The notes below the pieces were generated by a model, which searched no databases, was not told the origin of the DNA, and was given only the letters and a program-made list of their open reading frames with translations. This document shows positions 27,386 to 35,331 of a stretch of DNA of 43,701 nucleotides, one piece after another. Position 1 is the first letter of the stretch. The number at the start of each line of letters is the position of its first letter. The position numbers and the translations under genes are program-made. Origin of the DNA: an uncultured Prevotellaceae bacterium (GTDB lineage: Bacteria; Bacteroidota; Bacteroidia; Bacteroidales; Bacteroidaceae); assembly GCA_902794405.1 (NCBI GenBank), contig CADBHI010000038.1:739-44439 (forward strand), read 5' to 3'.

Positions 27386-27690
27386 GGCGTGTGTTCGATG
27401 GTCATGAACTTCGTGAATCCCGTCATCTGAAGCACTCTGTAAATCGCGGGATTCACGTTGACAATCTTGAACTGCCCTTTCTCCTTCATAACCGCACGCA
27501 TGGTTTTCTGTATGATGCGCAGTCCCGAGCTGGCCATATAAGTTAAATCGGCGCAGTCCATTACCAGGTTGATGCCTTCTTCTTGGAGTACGGGCTGAAT
27601 GTATTGCTCAAATTCTTCGGCATTCGTTGTGTCAATACGGCTGCCGGTCTTAATGATGGTCTTGCCACCTTCTTTCAGTATCTGTGTCAT
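27382..27690 (-). CDS. STAS-domain anti-sigma factor antagonist (RsbV/SpoIIAA-like)
   Basis: A 102-residue single STAS domain. The phosphorylation site is TYMASSGLRII (Ser54 or Ser55). In partner switching the unphosphorylated form binds the RsbW-like kinase and frees that kinase's target; the kinase inactivates it by phosphorylation and a PP2C phosphatase restores it. The kinase gene lies 10 bases upstream and the phosphatase gene diverges at 28228. The last codons FMTIEHTP come from one half of a 14-base duplication whose other half encodes the first residues (MTIEQ) of the histidine kinase. Confidence 0.9.
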   Translation of the reverse strand: MTQILKEGGKTIIKTGSRIDTTNAEEFEQYIQPVLQEEGINLVMDCADLTYMASSGLRIIQKTMRAVMKEKGQFKIVNVNPAIYRVLQMTGFTKFMTIEHTP

Positions 27691-27700
27691 ATCTTCACTT

Positions 27701-28114
27701 TTACTTTTTTACTTCTTTCACCATCGTCACCAGGTTCCTGCCGTCCTGTCGCTGATAGGTCACCCGGTTCATGATGTTCTTGACGATAAAGATGCCCATT
27801 CCACCGATTTCACGCTCGGCAGGATTGATGTCGGTATTCAGGTTGCCCCTCTTCGTCGGGTCGAACGCGACACCACGGTCGGCCAGCGTCAGGACTATCT
27901 CTTTCCCGTCGCTTTCCGCCCTCAGTTCAATGGTATCGTCCGTCGGTTGCGGGTAGGCATAATTGATGATGTTCGCCACCATCTCCTCGAGCACCAAGTT
28001 CAGGTTCATCAGCAACTCGCCGTCAAGGGTGAGCTCGTCGCCAAGCTCGTCGACAAAGGCCGCCACACGTCGCAGTTCGGCGGGTTTGTTGCCTATGGTT
28101 ATTTCCTTTATCAT
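27701..28114 (-). CDS. RsbW-like anti-sigma factor / serine kinase
   Basis: A 137-residue GHKL-ATPase. ATG 28114 is chosen because MIKEITIGNKPAELRRVAAF is the usual start; the frame reads 13 codons further up. The ATP site shows LNLVLEEMVANIINYAYP (N-box), LTLADRGVAFDPT (G1) and REIGGMGIFIVKNIM (G2). Such proteins hold a sigma factor or another target and phosphorylate the STAS antagonist. No sigma-B gene is nearby, so the target is unknown. A -7 box at 28151-28158 lies about 37 bases upstream, back to back with the promoter of the phosphatase gene. Confidence 0.88.
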   Translation of the reverse strand: MIKEITIGNKPAELRRVAAFVDELGDELTLDGELLMNLNLVLEEMVANIINYAYPQPTDDTIELRAESDGKEIVLTLADRGVAFDPTKRGNLNTDINPAEREIGGMGIFIVKNIMNRVTYQRQDGRNLVTMVKEVKK

Positions 28115-28150
28115 GCCTACTCTCAAATTGATAATTTGAAAAGTTTGCTG

Positions 28151-28158
28151 CAAAGATA
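28151..28158 (-). promoter_or_regulatory. -7 box for the rsbW-like operon
   Basis: TATCTTTG on the minus strand, divergent from the box at 28202. No strong -33 box. Confidence 0.6.
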
Positions 28159-28201
28159 CAAAAAAAATGAGAATCGTGATTATTTTTTGCTATATTTTCT
28201 T

Positions 28202-28209
28202 TACCTTTG
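28202..28209 (+). promoter_or_regulatory. -7 box for the RsbU-like phosphatase gene
   Basis: TACCTTTG, 19 bases before ATG 28228. The two divergent boxes are only 43 bases apart, so their promoters overlap and may compete. Confidence 0.6.
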
Positions 28210-28227
28210 CACAAAAATCGAGAAAAG

Positions 28228-30075
28228 ATGATGAAGAAAGTAGCCTTTTTAATGTTGCTGACGCTCGTGTTGCTGCCTTTTGGCGAGGCCTGCGCCCGAT
28301 CCGACAGTCAGCCCTCTCCCGAGATACGTCAGCTCGCAGATCAGGCGTTCCGCCTTTATAGTGCCCGTGAGACCGACCGGTTTCTTGCTACCGTCAAGAA
28401 GATCAAGAAGGCTACGGAGTCGACCAAGTACGAGGAGACCTACTACAGGATATGCAGCTATGAGGCCATCTACATGTTCGAGTACATCGACCGTCAGCAG
28501 GGCGTGCAGTTAGCACACGACATTTACAATAACGCCAAGGCGCACAACAGCAACGTGGGCATGTACTTCGCCACGTTCACTCTGGGAACCATCCGCGAGC
28601 AGTCGGGCAACATGGGCCTTGCTGAGAAGAGTTTCCTTCAGGCCCTGAAGTTGAAAGAAAAGTACCTGCCTAATGAGAGTGCCGCTCCCTGCTACTTAGG
28701 TCTTTGCGAAACGGCCCTCCACCGGAAGGACTACGACGAGGTGAATGAGTATGCCCGCAAAGCCCTTGACGAGCCGGGCATCATTCCCATGAACCAGATT
28801 ACGGCCTGGAGCTATAAATGCCTGGCGCGCTATAATCAGGGCGACAGCCTCGGCTTTGAGGAGGCCTATATGGAGCGCGAACGGCTGATTACGAAGTATG
28901 GCGGCCAGGGCGGTCTCTTCGGCAAGTTGCTGAGCGTCTACGAGGCCAAGAACCGCAAGCAATGGAAGCTGGCCCTCGAGCGCGCCGAGAAGCTCGTTCA
29001 CGAGCAGAACAAATGCGCGCAAAAAGCCTCCATCTACGAGCACATGGGCGACCTCAGACAGGCACTTTACTGGCAGAAGCGCACACGTGCTGTCATCGAC
29101 TCCATCCAGTCGTCCGAGGCCCGTTCTCAGATGAACGAGTTCGATACCGAGCTTTCCATCACCTACGCCGAAAACGAGGTGAAGGAGCAGGAGCTTGAAA
29201 ACGACCGCCTGCTGTTTGGCGGCGGCAGCATTATTGCGGCTCTCATCATTACCTTCCTATCCATCTTCGCCTATCGCCGCAAGAAGCAGGCCAAGAACCT
29301 GCAGACCGTCAATCAGAGGCTACAGCAGGCCTACGACGTGCTGGAGAAGACCACCAAGGCCAAGGAGCGCATAGAAAGTGAACTGCGTATTGCTCGTGAG
29401 ATACAGAAGCGCATGCTGCCACACGTCTTCCCCAAGCGCAAGGACATCGATATCTACGCCATGATGACCCCTGCACGCGAAGTGGGCGGCGATTTCTACG
29501 GCTATGCCCTCATCGAGGACCTGCTCTACTTCTGCGTTGGCGACGTCAGCGGCAAGGGCGTTCCCGCCGCCCTCTACATGGCCGAGGTGACGCGCATGTT
29601 CCGCACCCTGGTCGACGGCAAGCTGACACCCGACACCATCGCCAACCGCCTGAACCGCGTGTTGTCCGAGGACAACGAGCAGGGCATGTTCGTTACCATG
29701 TTCATAGGACTCATCAACCTCAAGACGGGTCACATGGAGTTCTGTAACGCCGGCCACAACCCACCCCTGCTCGATGGCGAGTACATGAAGATGGAGTCCA
29801 ACGCCCCCATCGGCCTGTGGCCCGAGCTGCAGTTCGAGGGCGAGGAGGTGGACAGCATGCGCGGAAAGACCCTCTTCGTCTATACCGACGGCATCAACGA
29901 GGCCGAGAACATCAATAAGGAACAGTTTGGCGACGACCGTCTGCAGGCCCTGCTGAAACGCGACCTTGGCGACGCTCGCCAGACGTCGGAGACCATCCAT
30001 CGTGCCGTCGAGGAGTTCGTGGGCGATGCCGAGCCCAGCGACGACCTCACCAAGATGTGTATCAAGATGAAGTAA
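28228..30075 (+). CDS. Membrane PP2C/SpoIIE-type phosphatase with periplasmic TPR-like sensor
   Basis: A 615-residue RsbU-like phosphatase. ATG 28228 gives a signal helix (KKVAFLMLLTLVLLPFGEA). Residues about 25-330 are helical repeats of TPR style (FLQALKLKEKYLPNESAAPC, YLGLCETALHRKDYDEVNEY), placed in the periplasm. A membrane helix (GGGSIIAALIITFLSIFAY) follows, then a coiled coil (LQTVNQRLQQAYDVLEKTT). The PP2C domain has ELRIAREIQKRMLP, AREVGGDFYGY, VGDVSGKGVPAALYMA and LFVYTDGINEAEN with its metal Asp residues. It probably senses something outside and dephosphorylates the STAS protein at 27382, turning on the switch. Confidence 0.9.
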   Translation: MMKKVAFLMLLTLVLLPFGEACARSDSQPSPEIRQLADQAFRLYSARETDRFLATVKKIKKATESTKYEETYYRICSYEAIYMFEYIDRQQGVQLAHDIYNNAKAHNSNVGMYFATFTLGTIREQSGNMGLAEKSFLQALKLKEKYLPNESAAPCYLGLCETALHRKDYDEVNEYARKALDEPGIIPMNQITAWSYKCLARYNQGDSLGFEEAYMERERLITKYGGQGGLFGKLLSVYEAKNRKQWKLALERAEKLVHEQNKCAQKASIYEHMGDLRQALYWQKRTRAVIDSIQSSEARSQMNEFDTELSITYAENEVKEQELENDRLLFGGGSIIAALIITFLSIFAYRRKKQAKNLQTVNQRLQQAYDVLEKTTKAKERIESELRIAREIQKRMLPHVFPKRKDIDIYAMMTPAREVGGDFYGYALIEDLLYFCVGDVSGKGVPAALYMAEVTRMFRTLVDGKLTPDTIANRLNRVLSEDNEQGMFVTMFIGLINLKTGHMEFCNAGHNPPLLDGEYMKMESNAPIGLWPELQFEGEEVDSMRGKTLFVYTDGINEAENINKEQFGDDRLQALLKRDLGDARQTSETIHRAVEEFVGDAEPSDDLTKMCIKMK

Positions 30076-30082
30076 CGCCCCT

Positions 30083-30781
30083 ATGCAAGTAGTCTACGAG
30101 GACAACCATATCATCATCGTCGCGAAGCAGAGCGGCGAGATTGTACAGGGCGACAAGACTGGTGACCAACCGCTAAGCGAGACCGTAAAGGAATACATCA
30201 AGGAAAAGTACCAGAAGCCGGGTGAGGTATTCCTCGGCGTGGTACATCGTCTGGACCGTCCTGTTGCCGGCTTAGTCGTCTTTGCCCGTACCTCAAAGGC
30301 CCTCTCACGCCTGAACAAGATGTTTGCCGAAGGTGAGGTACACAAGACGTATTGGGCCATAGTCGGAGCCCGAGAGGCGCAGGGGGAGAGTCTTCTCACC
30401 CATTGGCTTGTCCGCAACGAGAAGCAGAACAAGTCGTATGCCTACGACCGCGAGGTGCCCCACTCCAAGAAAGCCCAGTTGCGCTATCGTGTGATTGGCC
30501 AGAGCGACCGCTACGCATTGTTAGAAGTAGAACTGCTGACGGGCCGTCACCATCAGATACGCTGCCAGTTGGCCAAGGTGGGGATGCCCATCAAGGGTGA
30601 CCTGAAATACGGCGCCCCACGCTCCAACCCCGACGGCAGTATCTCTTTACTTTCACGCCGCGTAGAGTTCATCCATCCTGTATCAAAGCTGCCGATTGTT
30701 GTTGAAGCACCTGTGCCTGCCGACAATCTGTGGCAAGCATTAGCTGCCAGTATACCCAAAGACCTTAGACCCCAAGAATGA
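30083..30781 (+). CDS. RluA-family pseudouridine synthase
   Basis: A 232-residue RNA-modifying enzyme. Catalytic Asp58 lies in VVHRLDRPVAG, with the usual VVYEDNHIIIVAKQSG start and the later LLTGRHHQIRCQLA. It lacks an N-terminal S4 RNA-binding domain, so it is more like the short RluA/RluC relatives of Bacteroidota. rRNA or tRNA target not readable. Its stop overlaps the tamB start by 4 bases (ATGA) and it follows the phosphatase gene by 7 bases. Confidence 0.9.
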   Translation: MQVVYEDNHIIIVAKQSGEIVQGDKTGDQPLSETVKEYIKEKYQKPGEVFLGVVHRLDRPVAGLVVFARTSKALSRLNKMFAEGEVHKTYWAIVGAREAQGESLLTHWLVRNEKQNKSYAYDREVPHSKKAQLRYRVIGQSDRYALLEVELLTGRHHQIRCQLAKVGMPIKGDLKYGAPRSNPDGSISLLSRRVEFIHPVSKLPIVVEAPVPADNLWQALAASIPKDLRPQE

Positions 30782-33700
30782 AAAGAGCACTCTGGTGGAC
30801 AGTAGGCCTGCTGCTCAGCCCTGTTCTGCTTTTCCTTATTCTGGCAGCGCTGCTTTACCTGCCCCCCGTACAGAACTGGGTGGTAGACAAGGTGGCTGCC
30901 ATTGCATCGGAAAAGACAGGAATGGACATCACGGTAGGTACCATCAGGCTGGAATGGCCCCTGGACTTGGGTATCAACGAGTTCAGAGCCATCCACGAGA
31001 GTGACACGCTGGCCGATGTAGGCCACCTGTCTGTTGGCGTTCAGCTGCGTCCGCTGTTTGACAAGCGGGTTGTCATCAAAGAGCTGTCGGTAGAAAAGGC
31101 GAAACTCAATACCAACGGATTTATCAGCGACCTGCGTGTCAAGGGGCAAGTAGGTGAACTATGGCTACGCTCCAATGGCATCGACATTTCGAAAGAAACC
31201 GTCGAGGTGAACGGCGCACGACTGGCCGATGCCGACCTCGACATCGCCCTGAGCGATACGGCAGCTGTCGACACGACCACCAGTAAGACCCAATGGCGCA
31301 TCAATGCCGACTCGTTGAGTATCTACCGTACAGCGATAGCCCTGCACCTGCCTGGCGATACCTTGCACGTCAAGGGATATATGGGCCATGTCGTGGCCCG
31401 CGAAGCCGACATTGACTTAGGTACCAGCACCTATCAGGTAAGGAGCTTTGACTGGACAGAGGGCCAGCTGAGCTACGACGACCACAGCCAGCCCACGACC
31501 GAGGGACTTGATCCTAACCACATCAGCCTCAGCAACATCAGGCTTGGCGTTGATTCCATCTACTATGGTCCTCTTGGCACCTCTTTATATGTACGCGAAA
31601 CGGCTCTGAAGGAAATACAAAGCGGTTTGGAGATCAGGGAGTTGACGGGTGGCGTAAAGCTCGACACCGCCTTCAGCCATATTGAGCTGCCCCACCTGAC
31701 GCTGCGTACGGCCGACTCTGATATCGAGGCAGAAGTCAGCACCGACTTCAACGTTGCCGACTCAGACAACCCAGGAAAGCTCAAGGCAAGGTTGAATGCC
31801 CAGATAGGCAAACAGGACATCATGCGGATAGCTAACGGACTGCCTCAGGCTTTCATGCGCCAATACCCCAACCATCCATTGAACATCAAAGGCTCGGTGA
31901 ACGGCAATATGCAACGCCTGGAGTTCACGGGGCTTGACATACAGCTGCCCACAGCCCTGCATCTCCGGGCTGATGGCTATGCCTACAACGTTGCCGACCC
32001 CAAGAAGCTACGTGGACAAGTGAACCTGAAGGCCGAAGGTGGCGACTTAGGTTTCTTAGCCGCTTTCATGCCTGATGCCGGCATCCGTATTCCCAATGGC
32101 ATGACGCTGAACGGACAGCTGAAGGCCGACGGACAGCACTACGATGCCGACCTGACACTACACGAGGGTCAGGGCACTGTCGTTGCCAAGGTAACGGTTC
32201 CCCCATCGTTAGACCTCACCAAGGCACGTGCCGACATCAAGGTCAACAACCTCAACCTGCGTCAATTCCTGCCTGACAACACGTTGTATGAGAATACTGC
32301 CGACATGACTGCCGACCTCACTCTGCAAGACGGACGGGCCACAGGCACCATTGCGGGCAGCAACCAGTTGTTTGATGGCACAGTAGGTATTGATGCCCTA
32401 CTCGACAGTAAGCGGGTGGAAGCTACCGTTACCCCGCAACTGGAACGCATCGACCTGTATGCCTTGAAACTGTCGGACGAGCCCCTGACCATCGGCATGA
32501 ACGGCAATGTCACCCTCCGCTCCGACCTGAAACAAAGCCACGAACTGAAGGGACTGCTCGACAACCTGTCGATTACCGACGAGAACGCCACCTACCACCC
32601 CGAGAAGATCGGACTGCTCCTGCGTACCAACCCAGACACCACACTGGCCCGCATACAAAGCGGTGACTTTATCGTGAAGTTCGATGCAACTGGCGGTTAT
32701 GAGCCTCTCATCAAGAAGAGCACTACCCTACTCGACTCCGTCACGGCACAATATAAGAATAAGGTGATCGACCAATCTGCCATCAAGCGGTTGCTACCTA
32801 CCATGAAGCTACACGTGGAAAGCCGTCGGAGCAATCCCGTTGCCAACCTCCTGCGCACTATGGAAATCGACTTCAGGGAGCTGCTCATCGACCTGAACAC
32901 CAGCGCCGAGACAGGTATCAACGGACAGATGCACCTCTACTCGCTAAACTACGACTCCACTCGTATCGACACCGTACGCTTAGCACTCACGCAGAAGGGG
33001 GAACGCATCACCTATCAGGGACAGATACGCAACAACCGGCACAATCCGCAGTTTGTGTTCAACGCCCTGTTCGACGGCCACGTCCATGAGCACGGAGGCC
33101 TGATTGGAATACGCTACTACGACGACCGCGACCGCATGGGTGTACGCCTTGGTGCCACCGCCTCGATGGTCGACGATGGCATCCGCATCCAACTAATGCC
33201 AGAGCGCCCCACCATCGGCTACAAGGAGTTTAACCTGAACAAGGACAATTTCCTGTTTATCGACAAGAACAACCGCCTGCTGGCCAAGGTCGACCTTATT
33301 GCCGACGATCATACCGGTATGAAAGTCTACACCGAGAACCAGGACTCCACCATGCTTCAGGACCTCACCGTCTCGCTCCATCGTGTAGACCTGGCAGAAC
33401 TCACCTCGGTACTTCCCTACCTGCCCAAGCTTAGCGGCAAGCTCAACGGCGACTTCCACATCGTCATGGATCAGGAAGAACGCATTTCCATCGCATCCGA
33501 CTTGGCTGTCAACAACATGACTTACGAGGGTTCTCCTATTGGCAACCTCTCTACCGAGCTGGTCTACATGCAGCGCGAAGACAATGGCCACGCCATCGAG
33601 GCCCGTCTGATGCTCGACGACGAGGAGTTCGGACTATTGCAGGGAAGCCTCTACCCCAGTCCTACGCCTAAGGGCGACGGAAGCGTTGACGCCACATTCA

Positions 33701-35331
33701 CCATGACCCGGTTCCCGCTCATGATAGCCAACGGTTTTGTTCCCGACCAGCTCATCGGCATAGAAGGCTACGGCGAGGGTGAGCTGACCATCAAGGGCAA
33801 GACCAGCTCCCCGATTGTCAATGGTGAGGTATACTTAGACTCCGCCTACCTCGTGAGCCAGCCTTACGGCATACGCATGCGCTTCGACAACGACCCTGTA
33901 CGCATCGTCGGCTCCCATCTGTTGCTCGAGAACTTCGGACTCTACGCCTATAACGACGAGCCGCTGAACATGCAGGGCGACATTGACTTCTCCAACCTCG
34001 ACCGCGTCACGATGAGCATGCGAATGAGAGCCCAGAACCTGCAGCTCATCAATACCAAGCAGACCACTAAGTCGCTGGCCTTTGGCAAGGCGTTCGTCAA
34101 CTTCTACGCCAGCATGAACGGCCCGTTGGATGCGCTCAATATGCGTGGACGCTTAGACGTGCTGTCCTCCACCGACATGACCTATATGCTGCTCGACTCC
34201 CCGCTGTCGACCGACAACCGCCTGGAAGAGCTGGTGAAGTTTACCGACTTCAGCGACTCCCTTGAGACAGTCGCCACGAAGCGCCCCACCCCGTCTGGTC
34301 TTAACATGGACCTGACCCTTAACATTCCGCAGGGAGCCCACATCGTTTGTAACCTGAACATGGAGCAGACGAACTACGTAGACCTGATGGGCGACGGCAA
34401 CCTGAGGATGCGCTACGGCGGCACCGAAGGACTGACCCTGTCAGGACGCTACACGCTGTCGAACGGCGAGATGAAATACTCCATGCCCGTCATCCCTCTG
34501 AAGACCTTTACGATTCAGAACGGCAGCTATGTGGAGTTCACCGGCGACCCGATGAATCCCCGACTGAACATCACGGCAACCGAACGCACCAAGGCTACCG
34601 TAGGCCAGGAAGGCAGCCAGACCCGCAGCGTCCTGTTCGACTGCGGTGTGGTCATCACCAAAACGCTGAACGACATGGGTCTGCAGTTCATCATCTCGGC
34701 TCCCGAGGACATGACCATCAACAGCGAACTGCAGTCGATGTCGGCAGAGGAGCGCGGCAAGCTGGCAGTCACCATGCTGACTACGGGCATGTACTTGGCT
34801 GATGGCAACACCAGTGGGTTCTCCATGAACTCTGTGCTCAGCGCCTACCTACAGAGCGAAATCAGCAACATCACCGGCTCGGCACTAAAGACCCTCGACC
34901 TCAGCGTCGGCATGGACAATACCACCGATGCCTCTGGCCAGAGCCATACCGACTACTCGTTCAAGTTCTCGAAGCGACTCTTCGACAACCGTCTGAAGAT
35001 TCAGCTGGGCGGCAAGGTATCGTCGGGAGCCAGCGAGATGCCGGGACAAAGGCAGTCGTTCTTCGACAACGTCACAATGGAATACCGCCTCGACCAGAAC
35101 GCAACGAAGAATGTGAAACTGTTCTACCAGCAGAATGTCTACGACTGGCTCGACGGCTACACGGGGCTCTACGGAGCAGGCTACGTGTGGCGCAAGAAGA
35201 TGGATTCGTTGCTCGACATATTCAAGATGTTCAGCAAGGAACAGCAGCCACAGCCTATGATGATGCGCCAGCGGCCGACGGCTCCACGCGATTCTCTCAC
35301 CAACGACACCCTACGACATGAAATACGCTAA
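30778..35331 (+). CDS. tamB: Translocation and assembly module protein TamB
   Basis: A 1517-residue envelope protein that bridges inner and outer membranes and helps move phospholipid or assemble outer-membrane proteins. It has one N-terminal helix (WWTVGLLLSPVLLFLILAALLYL) and then VQNWVVDKVAAIASEKTGMD, the usual TamB/AsmA-like start. The long middle is beta-rich with repeating short strands, as in lipid-groove proteins. The C-terminal DUF490 domain is seen from about residue 1150 (YTLSNGEMKYSMPVIPLKTF, then LFDCGVVITKTLNDMGLQF and SNITGSALKTLDLSVGMDN). It overlaps the pseudouridine synthase gene by 4 bases and the tamL gene by 14. Size fits Bacteroidota TamB. Confidence 0.92.
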   Translation: MKRALWWTVGLLLSPVLLFLILAALLYLPPVQNWVVDKVAAIASEKTGMDITVGTIRLEWPLDLGINEFRAIHESDTLADVGHLSVGVQLRPLFDKRVVIKELSVEKAKLNTNGFISDLRVKGQVGELWLRSNGIDISKETVEVNGARLADADLDIALSDTAAVDTTTSKTQWRINADSLSIYRTAIALHLPGDTLHVKGYMGHVVAREADIDLGTSTYQVRSFDWTEGQLSYDDHSQPTTEGLDPNHISLSNIRLGVDSIYYGPLGTSLYVRETALKEIQSGLEIRELTGGVKLDTAFSHIELPHLTLRTADSDIEAEVSTDFNVADSDNPGKLKARLNAQIGKQDIMRIANGLPQAFMRQYPNHPLNIKGSVNGNMQRLEFTGLDIQLPTALHLRADGYAYNVADPKKLRGQVNLKAEGGDLGFLAAFMPDAGIRIPNGMTLNGQLKADGQHYDADLTLHEGQGTVVAKVTVPPSLDLTKARADIKVNNLNLRQFLPDNTLYENTADMTADLTLQDGRATGTIAGSNQLFDGTVGIDALLDSKRVEATVTPQLERIDLYALKLSDEPLTIGMNGNVTLRSDLKQSHELKGLLDNLSITDENATYHPEKIGLLLRTNPDTTLARIQSGDFIVKFDATGGYEPLIKKSTTLLDSVTAQYKNKVIDQSAIKRLLPTMKLHVESRRSNPVANLLRTMEIDFRELLIDLNTSAETGINGQMHLYSLNYDSTRIDTVRLALTQKGERITYQGQIRNNRHNPQFVFNALFDGHVHEHGGLIGIRYYDDRDRMGVRLGATASMVDDGIRIQLMPERPTIGYKEFNLNKDNFLFIDKNNRLLAKVDLIADDHTGMKVYTENQDSTMLQDLTVSLHRVDLAELTSVLPYLPKLSGKLNGDFHIVMDQEERISIASDLAVNNMTYEGSPIGNLSTELVYMQREDNGHAIEARLMLDDEEFGLLQGSLYPSPTPKGDGSVDATFTMTRFPLMIANGFVPDQLIGIEGYGEGELTIKGKTSSPIVNGEVYLDSAYLVSQPYGIRMRFDNDPVRIVGSHLLLENFGLYAYNDEPLNMQGDIDFSNLDRVTMSMRMRAQNLQLINTKQTTKSLAFGKAFVNFYASMNGPLDALNMRGRLDVLSSTDMTYMLLDSPLSTDNRLEELVKFTDFSDSLETVATKRPTPSGLNMDLTLNIPQGAHIVCNLNMEQTNYVDLMGDGNLRMRYGGTEGLTLSGRYTLSNGEMKYSMPVIPLKTFTIQNGSYVEFTGDPMNPRLNITATERTKATVGQEGSQTRSVLFDCGVVITKTLNDMGLQFIISAPEDMTINSELQSMSAEERGKLAVTMLTTGMYLADGNTSGFSMNSVLSAYLQSEISNITGSALKTLDLSVGMDNTTDASGQSHTDYSFKFSKRLFDNRLKIQLGGKVSSGASEMPGQRQSFFDNVTMEYRLDQNATKNVKLFYQQNVYDWLDGYTGLYGAGYVWRKKMDSLLDIFKMFSKEQQPQPMMMRQRPTAPRDSLTNDTLRHEIR

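Noticed and set aside
29320-30000. Minus-strand 226-codon frame inside the phosphatase gene
   Set aside because: Antisense to the PP2C domain, composition typical of a shadow frame.
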